Under the pieces are notes generated by a model. The model searched no databases, was not told the DNA's origin, and saw only the letters and a list, made by a program, of their open reading frames with translations. The translations under genes and the position numbers were made by a program. Below are positions 35,101-47,094 of a stretch of 64,000 bases of DNA, piece after piece. Positions within the stretch are counted from its first letter, which is position 1; every line of letters starts with the position of its first letter. The DNA is from Talpa occidentalis (taxonomy: Eukaryota; Chordata; Mammalia; Eulipotyphla; Talpidae): contig NW_023601433.1 of the NCBI RefSeq assembly GCF_014898055.3, positions 69,981,683 to 70,045,682 of the forward strand. The letters are read 5' to 3'.

Positions 35101-37155
35101 TGCATTTCAGGTTTCCCCAAGATCAGCAACTAAAGAAAAAAGATGAATAGCAGAGGAAAGATGGGATACCTGAGTAATTAAGCCTTGACTGACATTAATT
35201 AGACTCTTGAGGATAAACTAGGCATTTGAGAGCAAGTTTAGAGAAACATGACAAAAGGAAACTAATTTTTTAGGACCCGTAGATCATATGGCCTTCAGCT
35301 AAAAAGGACACTCGAGGACAGCTGGAGTTCAGTTGATTTCATTTATTTATTTCAATTTTTTTGAATTAAATTAAAGCTACAGATGAAGTAATCTCCCACT
35401 AGCTAATGGTACAATTGCTTTTCTTTTTTTTCCTTGTGATTTGTCATGGTATTTTTCTTCTCCTCTTTCCCTGCCTTCCACGTCCCTCCTCAGACAAAAA
35501 ACTCTTTATATTATTTGAAGTTGTAAAGGCCTAGTATCTAAAAAGACTTGAGTGAGCACTGTAGGCAATTAGGAGCATGTTAGAAATTTCTACCGATTGC
35601 CTTTTAGCTATGGGCTTATCCTAAATGCAGAATGGATTAAATGCCCACACTTAAGCATATGGTCTTTTTCTTGGTGGGTTTTTTTTTTTTTTTGGTATCT
35701 CAGTCATTCTCAAGTTTAATATGTATGAAATTACTAAATAAAGTTGTTATATACATATCCATATACTAGATCTACAGGCATATTTAAGTAATTTCTTAAT
35801 TTTAGTTACTTAATATTATTTAACATTTGACATCAGGTGACTTTAGAACTGGTCCCAAATACGAGATGTGAGTGCTGTCATAAAATACCTACTCAATGCA
35901 ACTAAGTGACTGGACATGATACAATGGAGAAGGGAGGGTAAATGACTAAAAATGGATAAGAACAATAACTTACTAGTTTCTAAGTTCCCTTTGAAATTAG
36001 AAGCGGCCAAAGACATGTAAACTAAGCATTTAAGCAAGCAGACATTATAAATCAAAGTCTTTACTCTCAAAGAACTTGGTAGTTCTTTTTTGCTAAGAGA
36101 AGATAGTACCAAACCACTAATTGTAGAGTGATTTCCTGGAATTTTGACAAAACATAAATGACTAGTTAGTTCTTATTCAGCATCACTTTGGCATAGTTTC
36201 AACTGTCCTGGACAAGTACAGGCAACCCATGTATAGCCTCCTTCCTCTACTCTTGGTAGCACTCCTAAAGTGATGCTTGATTATTTATTTAGTTATTTTC
36301 TTAAATTTTATTCATTTGTCAATCATTTACATAACTATATAATTTTGGGAATAAAACTTCATTCTCCACTGCGCTGTGCTACACTCACCCTGCACCAAAG
36401 CTCCAGTTCCAACACTTTGTCACATTACCTCCTATATTCTTTTCCTCCCATTCTCCCCTGGCATAATCACAATAGTTTTCAAAGTCTGAGTTACTTTTTA
36501 TTGTGTGTTATGGCTTTATTTCTTAAACCCATACATTGTAGTTCAGATACAATATGGTTCCTAAAGAGGAAGTACATTAGTTCTGTTTATAAAAACATTT
36601 AATAAAAGAGAGTGGTTTTCTAGTAGAAATCAACAGGAATGCTTTATTTATAAAAAGCTAAAGTAAAACTATTGAAAGGACAATATGCAGCTTGTATAAA
36701 ATGACGAGTGGAAGTGAAAGTAGATTTATATCAAGTTTGGGCATTAATAAGCTTAGGTATTAAATGAGTCACTTTTTGATTAGTAAAATATTTTATGAAT
36801 TTAAATAGGGAATGTATTCTAGGTTGGTTTATTAAAATAGATCCAAAATGAAATTAATTGTCAACTTATTCCATTGCAAGTCATTTACCCAAAATCTATA
36901 ATTATTAATTTTGTCATACTGGAAAAATATTCTCCCCCACTGTGATTAGTCTCCTATCATTATGAAGCTTTAATGCATTTGCCAACAGAAGTGACATCAG
37001 GAGTCTTGAGAAGTCCAGAACTGTTGTGTAGGTCAGTTTCACTTTAACTAAGCAATCCAATTTCTTACATGCCATGTAACCAGAGGTAAAAACAACAAAA
37101 TCTGTATGTATATGTTTATTAAACCATTCATGCGTACCTGGGATAGCAAGATCTG
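32131..37155. other. Long stretch of largely unrecognised intron
   Basis: No gene and few recognisable repeats. 35340-35510 is T/C-rich, and 36280-36600 could be an antisense L1 3' UTR, but neither is firm. The longest frame (36270-36602 +, 110 codons) has no homology I recognise and no splice context. Confidence 0.45.
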
Positions 37156-37159
37156 AATG

Positions 37160-37320
37160 GGAAGAACTTTAGCCTTGGATCAGACCTGGGTTCCAGATAT
37201 GATTGTTATTGAATATCTGAGTCATCTAGGAATTCATCTTTATATGACCCGGTTTTCCATATGAAGAAGTATTAATATTAGATTTTATTATTGCATGAAA
37301 TTCTTGTGAAACTAAAAGGC
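37160..37320 (+). repeat. MIR SINE, diverged
   Basis: 'tcagacctgggttccagata', 'gacccggttttccatatgaa' in MIR order. Confidence 0.5.
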
Positions 37321-37324
37321 AATC

Positions 37325-38430
37325 TAGAGTGATAAAAGAAGCACTAGACAAATAGAAAATGAGATTTTTGACTTACTGCTTTTTTCTAGTTGATTTCATA
37401 ATCCTATTTTTTTTCTTTTTTTAAGTCAAAATCCTCTGAAGTATCCCTTATTTCTAATTGTACAAGTCAGGGAATAGGCAGGAATCAATGTGAGGTTAAG
37501 AAAAGGTTAGGATGAAAAGATCTATCTTATGGTAAACAGCTGGTTGAATATAAAAGATCAATATTTTTAAAATAAATTTTCCCCACATTATTTTTAGAGG
37601 TAATACTGTACAACTTCTAGGATACTGGTAGAACTCAAGTTACAAGTAATTTAGTTATCAGGATATCAGTAGTCTAGAGAATTTTGCAATGTAGTAATAT
37701 TTCTAGAATAATCCAATACAAACTTTTACATTAGTAGTAAACGGAGAGAGTACAAATAAGCTATACTTGGATTTTTTGGCATAAATACATAGTTTACTAA
37801 TGGTTTAAACTTGGTCAGATGCCAAAGATGCAACTGCATTCTTGCTATTAATATTTCATTGCTCACTAATAGCTTTTTGCATAGGAATACAAATTCCTGG
37901 TTTTATGAGATGATGTAATAATAGTTCCTTTGTTGATGTTATAAATGATGGAATTTTTTAAAATAAATAACTTATTGACTTTTTTATTTTAGCCAGGAAC
38001 CTGATCTATAATCTCTCATCATGGTAGCTGGGATATTTACTGCTTTCTATGTTATATAACTATTCCACTCTAGTTGCTTTAGGGTTCTGCGGAATTTTTC
38101 TAAACATCAAAGTTCAAACTTCTTGTTGGTGTTTTGTCTGGAAAATAAGACCTTCTTCTTCCTAAGTAATTACTTCCTCAAACTGTCTAGGGAGTTTCAG
38201 AATCCAAAGGAAGTTTATTCTAATAAGATCTTGTGTTCCTTTCTTGAAGCTTATAGAAAAATATTATCATTTTATTTACAGTTTATTGATAATCCAGTGC
38301 TTGATTGTAGCAATTTTTCTTCTCTGAAACTAAGTCATTGCATTGCCAAAAAAATCTTGATATTCTTCAGCAATTAATTTATTATAGATTGCTCTGTTAC
38401 TAATATTTTTAAATGGCCAGTCACAAATAT
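37325..38430. other. Unassigned intron
   Basis: No gene or clear repeat. Confidence 0.4.
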
Positions 38431-38434
38431 ATCT

Positions 38435-38615
38435 CAAAGACCCACCATTTACTAGTTGTGTGATTTTCAGAAATTTAAAGAACTTTATGAATTTGCTTCA
38501 TCTTTGGTAAAAATGTAGACTTAATGAGTTCTTTACATCTGAAATGCTGAACATAATGCCTATATACACATAGTACTTGATGAAAATGCTCTGTCATTGT
38601 TATTATTGAATCCGA
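38435..38615 (+). repeat. MIR SINE, diverged
   Basis: 'ccatttactagttgtgtgat', 'tgcttcatctttggtaaaaa', 'gctgaacataatgcctatat' in MIR order. Confidence 0.6.
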
Positions 38616-38619
38616 AGAT

Positions 38620-39400
38620 CAGTAATTGTCATAGTACTATTATTGTAAAAGATGTGGTGGATGGAGGCATTTGTGTATTTACTCAAATTGTTGAACTAGT
38701 TGTTAAAAAAAAGAATCCTTGTAGTTAGCTTGTTTACCCATCTCATATAAATAAGACACCAAATCTCTTTAAATTTTTACAGTTGAATTTCTGTATAATC
38801 TTGAATGACAAAAAATATGTAGATAATAGAGCCAGAGAAAACACTTTAAAAAATAGCATTACAAATATTTTGAATGATACCAAAGAACCATTTATATAGT
38901 TTCTCTTTTATTATAATTCAGTCAGCTATTATAGTGCATGCTTTTGTACCTCAACAACCATCATCTCTACCTTAACAGAATTTTGAATTTTATTCAGGTA
39001 TCTGTTTTCCTTCAGTGACTAAGATTTAGATCCTGATGAAGCTTTCCTGTTTGGTGTAATCTTCTATTCGCCTTGGTGATAATCATTTTAAGCAGTACAT
39101 GTAATCAAGCTGTATAATGAGATAAGAGGGAAAGTTCGCTACAGGGATTCTAAGAACTGTTTTACTTGTTCTGAGATAGAAAAGGTCTCCTGTTTTTTGC
39201 TTTGGATGCAATGACACTTAGAACGTTGCAGCCATTTTGTGATTGTGAGGTCACATGCTTCAAGGCAAAATTGACAAATAATATGGCAAAGTAGTAAGAT
39301 GACTATTTGGATCCTTGAAGATGATATTAGGGCATTGAATTGACCAACCCTGGAATTGCTAGTCTCTTGGTTTCTTTCATAAGATGATAATTTCCTTACT
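38620..39400. other. Unassigned intron
   Basis: No gene or repeat recognised. Confidence 0.4.
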
Positions 39401-39416
39401 GGTGTCATTCAGTTTT

Positions 39417-39931
39417 TTTTTTTTTTTTTTTTTTTTTGCTGGAACTTTTTTTTTATTTTTATATTCCCCATATAATTACAACCCCGATTTTGTAATTGCA
39501 ATCCCTCCTTCCCCCCACCCCCACCAAAAGAGTCTCTGGTTCATAGTTGTTTGTTGATTTTGATTTTTTTCTTTCTTATAGTTATTCTTTTTCCTGATCC
39601 ATATTTAGGTTTTCTAGATTCCTATTATGAGTGAGACCATCCAGTATTTTTCTTTTTCTTTCTGGCTTATTTTGCTGAGCATGATCCCTTCCAGCTCCAT
39701 CCATGTTGCTGCAAATTGCATGTGTTAGAGCTTCCATATGATCCAGCAATTCCACTCCTAGGTATTTACCCAAAGGACATAGAAACATTAATTCTAAAGA
39801 GCACCTGCACCCCTATGTTTATAGCAGCACAATTTACAATAGCTAAGCTTTGGAAACAACCCAAATGCCCAAAAATAGATGACTGGATTAAGAAGATGTG
39901 GTACATATACACAATGGAATATTACTCAGCA
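39417..39931 (-). mobile_element. Young L1 insertion with 5' inversion (twin priming) and TSD
   Basis: Poly-T (to about 39437), then antisense L1 3' UTR and ORF2 end to 'caaattgcatgtgt' (39724), then a flip to sense ORF2 from 'tagagcttccatatgatcc' (39727) to 'ggaatattactcagc' (39930). The 13-bp TSD GTCATTCAGTTTT lies at 39404-39416 and 39932-39944. Compared with the L1 at 4349-5221, about a dozen bases are missing at the flip. The sense part keeps an open ORF2 frame (ELPYDPAIPLL to MWYIYTMEYYS). Confidence 0.93.
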
Positions 39932-40046
39932 GTCATTCAGTTTTCTACAGCTAAAAGCATCTTAAATAATATTGGTTAAAAACATCTTAAATAATATTAA
40001 TCATTGAACATTTTGTTTGTTGTAATAGCATATTGAAAATTATGTA

Positions 40047-40253
40047 GGGCCTCCCCTGGTGGCACAGCGGTTGAGCACTGGGCTGCGAAGCTGCCCACAA
40101 CCTCTGCAGCGCTGGTTCCATCCCCGGCTGCCAGTGAGGGTCCCACATGGCGCATCAGACCTCTCCTGCCACGCCCACTGCTCTCACCCTCCTGCGCTTC
40201 TGACTGTACCCAGTGCTTGTATAAATAAATAAATAAATATTTAAAAAGAAAAA
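40047..40253 (+). repeat. tRNA-derived SINE, subfamily A, with internal deletion
   Basis: The head is intact (gggcctcccctggtggcac; B box GGTTCCATCCC). Sequence jumps from 'cacgcccactgctc' straight to 'tcaccctcctgcgcttctg', losing roughly 70 bp of the body. TSD GAAAATTATGTA at 40035-40046 and 40254-40265 shows it inserted as one unit. Confidence 0.93.
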
Positions 40254-41729
40254 GAAAATTATGTAAATGGAAAGTCTGAGTCATTTATAACTGGCATTCT
40301 GTAGATGCTAGAATATTTTCTGAAAGTATGGCAGCATTTGACATCTTTTTCTAAAAAAGAAAGAACCATTTCCTATAGTGTTACCTTAGCAATATTTTGA
40401 CAATATTTTTTAGCTTTTGAAATTCAAGAACGCATATATATAGTAAAACAGACAAATCTTAGTTGACATGCAGTTTGAATTTTTACTGTTTTTATAAATT
40501 GAACATACTCATGTAAACTACCGTCCAGATCAAAATAAAGACTTACTAATATTAGAAATAGTCCGTGTGCTTTCTCCATTCTATACCATCCTCTTATTTC
40601 AAGGAAAATAATTTTCTAACATCATAGATGAATTTTCCTATTTATGTAATATATTTGAGTCATGTAATATGCACCCATTGGTGTTTGACTTTTGTTAAAC
40701 AATTTGGAATGTGAAATTCATCCATGTCATGTTTAGCAATAGCAGATCATTTTAATTTTTTATTTGGTATTATGTGAATGTACTGTACAATTTATTCATT
40801 CGATTATGATGTATATTGGATGTTGACCACCTTGAATGATGCAGCTATGAATATTCTTTTATACATCTTTTGATATATACTTTTCTAGTAGTTGCAAATT
40901 AATGGATGACACGGTAGTCCAATGTCCCTATTAGTAGATACTGTCAAAGAGTTTTATAAAGTAATTATATCAGTACATGTTTCTGTCAGCCATATATGAA
41001 TGTTAAACTAGCTTCACAATCTTGCCAATATGTATTATTACCAATTTTAATTTTAACCTATCTCATGTTTTATAGTGCTGCTTCACTGTAGTGTTAATTT
41101 TCACTTCCTGATAACTAATGAGGTTGAATGCCTTTTTATATGTTCACTGGACATATCTATATTTTCATTTTTAAGTTCATATTTAAGTCTTGTCTTTTTA
41201 TTTTTAAAATGTGTTTTCTCGTTCTTTTCAATTTATAGGAATTCATTTTATATTCTGCATACATATCCTTTGTCAAATATAGGTATTGAAATATTTTTTC
41301 CCAGCTATTTCTTGTTTTTCACTCTGTTAATATATCATTGTAGAAAAATAAGGTTTTGTATCTAATGAAGTCCAATTTATCAGCCTTTTCTATTTATCAA
41401 CAAGTTACTATTTTAGTGTTGTGACTAAGAAGTCTTTTTCTACTCTAAGGTCATACTGATATTCTTCTCCATTATCTTTGAAAGGTTTATTATTTCTTTG
41501 ATCCATCTGGAATTGATTTTTGTGTAGGTGTGAAATAGAGATAAAAGTACATTATTATTTAGTTGATCCCAGTGCTTTGCAGAGGGGTGGTTTTTGTAAA
41601 CATCAAATTCCCATAAATCATAAATTTACTCTGTTTCATTAGTCTATTTTCTATTCTTTACCAGTACATCACAGTTTTAATAATATGTCCTGTAAATTCC
41701 CTAACTTTCTTTCTCCAAATTGTTTTTCA

Positions 41730-42675
41730 TTTGGTGCATTGCATGTCCAAATCAATGTTATCCAACACATCAACAAAAAGAAATAAAAAACCATATGATA
41801 ATATCAATAGATGCTGAGAAAGCTTTCGACAAAGTACAACTCCCATTTATGATAAAGGCCCTTGAAATTCTCGGGATACAAGGAACATACCTCAATATCA
41901 TAAAGGCCATATATGACAAGCCCATAGCCAGTATCATTCTCAATGGTGAAAAGCTGAAAGCATTTCCATTAAGATCTGGAACAAGACAAGGATGTTCACT
42001 CTCACCACTGCTTTTCAATATAGGACTTCTGGCTGGAAGTCCTAGCCAGAGCAATATGACAAGAGAAAGACATACAAGGACTCCAAATAGGGAAGGAAGA
42101 AGTCAAACTATCACTATTTGCAGATGATATGATATTATACATAGAGAACCCCAAAAACTGCACAGAAAAACTAAACTAATCAATCAGTTTAGTAAAGTGG
42201 CAGAATACAAAATCAACCCGCAAAAATCAGTAGCCTTCCTATACACAAACAATAAATCTGAAGAAGAAATAAAAAAAAAAAATCCCTTTTATTATTGAAA
42301 CAAAAAAAAAATCAAATACTTGGGAATAAACCTAACAAAAGAGGTAAAGGACCTATACAAAGAAAACTATAAAACACTGTTAAAAGAAATAGAAGAAGAG
42401 GGCCTCACTGGTGGCGCAGCAGTTGAGCGCTGGGCTGTGAAGCTGCCTGCAGCCTCTGCAGCGCTGGTTTGATCCCCGGCCACATGGCGGGCAGACCTCT
42501 CATGCTGCACCCGCTGCTCGCCTCAGCAGTGTATTTTGTTAGTCTGCCTGTTCTGTTCCCCACTCTGGCTCTGGTGAATTCTCTCACTCTCCCGCGCTTC
42601 TGACTGTACCCAGTGTTGTATAAATAAATAAATAAATCTTTAAAAATAAATAGAAGACACAAAGAAATGGAAATT
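41730..42675 (+). mobile_element. Internal L1 ORF2 (reverse transcriptase) fragment, sense, holding a SINE
   Basis: A frame at 41720-42127 carries RT motif A ([10 protein letters not shown]) and motif B ([14 protein letters not shown]), then shifts frame. Motif C (LFADDMILY) follows at 42114-42140 in another frame. Further phrases run to 'gacctatacaaagaaaacta' and, after the SINE, 'gacacaaagaaatggaaa'. There is no 3' UTR, poly-A or TSD, unusual for a normal L1 insertion. The frameshift and a poly-A-like insertion near 42270 make it non-functional. Confidence 0.88.
42400..42647 (+). repeat. tRNA-derived SINE, subfamily A, nested in L1 in L1
   Basis: Head gggcctcactggtggcgcag with A box TGGCGCAGCAG. 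The B box is weakened (GGTTTGATCCC) and a short gap follows it. TSD AAATAGAAGA (42387 on; again 42648-42657). The neighbouring GAA units blur its exact length. Confidence 0.92.
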
Positions 42676-43329
42676 TTGAAATATGTTTGTCAATTAGCAC
42701 CAAAAATCTGTTGGAATTTTGATTGGATTGAATCTATTGGTGAATCTGTATATTTGACTGAGGAATTTATAGACCAACATAGAGAGAATGCCATCTTCAT
42801 ATAAAATCTTCTAACCCACTAAGATTTCTTTAGGTCTTTGTTTCTTTTCATGATGTGTTAAGAAAGGGTTCATATATATACCCTTTTGTCATCTCTGAAT
42901 GATATGTTTATTTCTGCCTTTCTCTTTCTTACATCTTCAAATTGTTTTTCTTCCTAGTCACATTGGTTCGATATTCTAGAACAATACTGAATAAATGTCT
43001 TCATACAGAGATAATAGTTACCCTTGTTCCCATCTTGGTGGAAAAGCCTTCAATATTTCATCATTAAATATGAAGTTTGCTGAAGTGCTTATTAGTATAT
43101 TGGTAGATAATTTTATCATTTTAAATTTATTATATTAATTCTCATTTGATCAGCTTTTGTCATGCAGGGGTTGAATTTTATCAAATAAATTTTCTGCCTT
43201 TGGTGCATTACTAGGATGTTCATATAATTTTTACACTATTGATATATTCTGTTAACATAGTGCACTATATTGAATTTTTTAATGTTAAACTGATCTTGTA
43301 TTTATGTAATAAAACCAACTTTTTAATAA

Positions 43330-44465
43330 TTATTATCCATATACATATATATTGCTGCATTCATTTTGCTTCACACTTGTGCAGCTTAGCAATCAAAAAT
43401 ACCTTTAGGTTAGGAAAACTGCTTACAGAATATTTACTTAATTTTAGTTCTTATGTACTTAGATCTTACTCCCAAGTTGTGCCTGCATCAGTGGCAAAGA
43501 ATTCTTGCATTTGTCTCCCTAGGTCAGTAAGACCAATGTAGATTACACATTCATTTTTGTACTCTGACTTTCCTGATACAAACTTATAAATGTCATGGAA
43601 GGAAAAAAAATATGTGGTAATAAGAGTGTTCAACTCACCGAGGTTTCTTTTTCTCAGATCTTGGCTCCTCAAGTCAGTTACTTTGGTAGCTCTCCAAAGG
43701 CTTCAAACAATTAGTGGTTTCTTTTGTGCTTTTTAAAATGTAGTTTTTAGAGTTGGTCTCAGAAAAAGGGTCAGTTTAAGACAGGTTACACTAGGAGTCA
43801 TTAAATGTTATGTTAAACACTCAGTGTATTTTAAAAGCTACATAGGAAGCTATATATCTTCCATGAGGATACTTTGGGGGAAAAAGTATGGACTTTTAAA
43901 CATTTATAAAAAACAGGGAAATTACAGCTGCAAAGATTTAAAACCTATGTCTAGTAAATTCTGGGAACTAAGTATTAAAAGTTTGACCAGTGAACTGAAA
44001 ACTTGAAAAAGTTAGTCTTTAACAGAAAACGTCAATAACTGAATTAACTATCAAGAGCCCCTTATTTAGACCTAAGAGTAGATTAGACAACTGAAGGAAA
44101 GCAGCTTTGTGGTTTGGAGTTATGTCACAAGAAGTTCTCCAGTATAAAGTATGGAGAGACAAAAGATGAACCTAGAAAAGAGCTTAAGAAACATAGAGAA
44201 TACAACAAGAACATAGGTACTGTGGAGTCCTAGAAGAAGGAAAAGAATGGACCAAAAACAATTTTTGAAGAAACAATGACTAATACTGCTGATGAGAGAC
44301 AGTGAGCCACAAATTTGGGAAGCACTGTCAACCCTAAGTAAGATGAGAATAAAGAAAATCACAACTCTCTGTGCGTGTGTGTGCATGTGTGTGTGTGTGT
44401 GCTCGCACGTGTGTGTATGAAATAATGTAACAGTGAAAATCAATGCGAAGACAAAACTCTTAAAA
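43330..44465. other. Unassigned intron with a GT microsatellite
   Basis: No gene found. An interrupted (TG)n tract covers about 44369-44418. Confidence 0.45.
44369..44418. repeat. Interrupted (TG)n microsatellite
   Basis: TG units broken by GC, CA and CTCGCAC. Confidence 0.9.
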
Positions 44466-44469
44466 GCTG

Positions 44470-44960
44470 CTGGAGAAAGATATTATTATCAGAGGAGCTA
44501 TAGCAAGACTGAGACTTGACTTTATCTTGTAGGATGAAAGCCGGAAGGCAGTGTAGTGACATCTTCAAAATGGCAAAAGAAAGTAAACTTTCATTAATAA
44601 AGTTTAAATAAAACACTTTTCCAGACCAGCAAAGAAATAAAATTCATTAGCATCAGGGTGACACTGAAAAATATCATTAACAGGTGTACAGGTAGAAGGA
44701 AAACTATTGCAAATGGAAATCTGGAGATACAGAAAAGAATAAAGAGTAGTAGAAAAGTTTAAGTTGTAGTAATTATACATGAATATTAACTTTAAAAAGC
44801 AGTAATAATACTGTGTTTAAATATGCTAGAATATAAATTGGTAGAGATGTTAACTGTATATTTTGATACTCATGTATTGTCTAGGAAGATAATTTATATT
44901 AGACTTTTATAAGTCAATGATGAATACTATGATCTGTAGGGAAACATCTGAAATACTAGT
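44470..44960 (+). repeat. Old L1M ORF1-side region
   Basis: 'gctgctggagaaagatatta', 'ggatgaaagccggaaggcag', 'ggtagaaggaaaactattg' follow an ancient L1 segment in order. Heavily mutated. Confidence 0.55.
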
Positions 44961-44964
44961 AAAA

Positions 44965-46960
44965 GGATGAATATGAAGTGGATAGATTAAAAAAAGAAAC
45001 AAAAAAATTGAATTCAAATGGAAGGATCAAGGAAAGAAGAAAGAGCAAAGGTGTATTTTATTGAGTATCTACTTGCAGTAAGGGTATACATCAGAATATC
45101 TGGGCCACTCCATGGTGGAAATTCCTTTGTTCTCTTTTTTGGCATAAGCAAACCATTAGTTTACCCTTTTTCATAAATCATTAATTTTAGTGGTTTCTAC
45201 CAAATATTATTTATTCTGGATTTTAGCCTGAAACCATTCTTACAGATCTTTGCCAGTCTTATGCAACATTTATCCACAGTTCAGTCTGTTTTTATTCTGT
45301 ACTCTGAAAAATACACACACACAAAATGAAATAATAAAAGCAAGGGCCCGCTTTCTGACCTCTCCTTCTTAAATATTTCCACGTCTGTCTCCATAGCCAG
45401 TTGTGATTTAATTGACAGTTTCTGGTACTTACTGCTCTGCAATTATTTTCTCTCTGGCACCTTTGGTGATACAAAGATACCATACTTCCATATCTTCTTG
45501 AAATATGCTAAAATCTAGCATACACATCTAAGCATAACTTATTTTATTCCTTGGGTAATGGCCCTCTAAAATAGCATTCCAAATTAATTACTCATAAAAT
45601 GCTTACTTCTTCCACTTAACTTTCATAATTAAACCCTGAAATGCACCTGGTCTCTAACCCTATAAATACTGAGGGGAGAAGTTAAAAGTCCACATGCCTG
45701 TGATACGCTTCTCACTATTTGCTATTAGTGCCCACTGACTTCCATCATTCCTGCTTCTGTTCATTATATTTGTTAACTCTGTAGTCTCTTGCTGTCTTTG
45801 GACCCAGATACTTACCTGATATATTTTTGCCTTAATAACTTAGAGAGATGGGTTTCTCTGAATATCTGACTATCTTTTCAACTCTTGACTATATTTTTAA
45901 ATGAAAAAGTGTTTTAGCTTTGTGGATAAAATTTTATAAGACACAAAAAAATTACAACAAAAAATAAAAAGCACATTAATCTTGGCATCTTAAGAGAATC
46001 GCTGTTAAAATTTTGGTGTGTATTCTTGGTGGAAAAAAGGGAATCTTTTCTGTTTCAGAGAGTTCTCTGCAATCTATCTTGTTTTGATGATGGTTATATA
46101 GGAATGAGATTAGGACCTGCTCCCAGCTTTGTTGTGTAAACTGAAGTGTAAGAATGAGGGCTGAGTTCTTTAATTTTTCTTAGTAACTCATTTTATCTAT
46201 CACAGGACTTCCTATTTTGCATATTTCTTAATTTTAATTCACTCTGAGACATCAATACTTCTGTTAAGAAAATTTCTGTTGCCAGCCTTAATCCCATGAA
46301 GTGTGTGCTCCCCATGGACTGAATCTCCATCATTCTTCACCTAAGGAAGGGGTTACATATTTTTAGGTCTTCTGATAGATGGACAAATGCCAATGAAATT
46401 AAGTAAAGCATCAGTGAAAGTCTCTGATTTGAGCAAAATGAAACTTTAATCAGATGAGGAGCAAACTTACTGTTTTCTAGGTGATACTATCTTGGTCATA
46501 TACAAATGAGTGTACGGTGTGTTGTGCATCCCCTTTTAATCACGCAGGAATTAGAAATGAACATTGTTTGCCTTTTTAAGCAATTGCTAAATGTTCAGGA
46601 TTTCTAAATTTTGCTATTCAGGGTAAAGTAAAACATGACTTTTGTTTCTAAATTTTGGCTTAATTGAAAGGGGAAGAGAGTAAGTAGATGACTAAAATCT
46701 GATCAAGTTCCTGATTCATTTTGTTCAACCCACTTAAGATCAAATATAAAAGATTTGTCACTTTTTCTGCTACTTACTCTCTGTATATTCTCTTGAACAT
46801 ATTAAATTACCTAAATATTCTAGCATAATTCATTTATTTTGTTTACTAATTTGATAATATTTTACTTATTTCATGTATTGCTGTATTTCAAGTTTGGTCA
46901 TAAAATCCTAGAGTTGGTGATCTTACAAGTCATCTTTGATTTATCATAATTTTGTTCATT
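44965..46960. other. Unassigned intron
   Basis: No gene and no firm repeat. Confidence 0.4.
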
Positions 46961-46964
46961 AGTT

Positions 46965-47090
46965 TCTAAACTTCAGAATGCATAAAGATCATCTAAAATG
47001 TTTGAGAGTAGTTCAGACACCTAGACTTAGTCCCTTAAATATTTTGAATTAATAGCTCTAAATGGGTCTCAGAAAGCTTGGAATATTTTA
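46965..47090 (+). repeat. MER5A-like hAT relic
   Basis: 'tttctaaacttcagaatgca', 'aaagatcatctaaaatg', 'attttgaattaatagctct' follow MER5A loosely. Confidence 0.4.
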
Positions 47091-47094
47091 TCCA

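Larger units (their letters stand above)
40490..43325 (-). repeat. Old L1M, antisense, interrupted by a younger sense L1
   Basis: Left part 40490-41729 follows an ancient L1 3'/ORF2 region in reverse ('tgcagctatgaatattcttt', 'taatgaagtccaatttatca', 'gatccatctggaattgattt'). The right part resumes at about 42676 ('tgttggaattttgattggat') and runs to 'ctgatcttgtatttatgtaa'. Dead, with many stops. Confidence 0.8.

Noticed and set aside
36270..36602. A 110-codon plus-strand frame
   Set aside because: No homology I recognise, no splice context, low-complexity hydrophobic composition; possibly an antisense L1 3' UTR.
41720..42127. A 135-codon frame with reverse transcriptase motifs as a possible gene
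   Set aside because: It is a truncated, frameshifted L1 ORF2. Motif C lies in another frame and the ends are missing.
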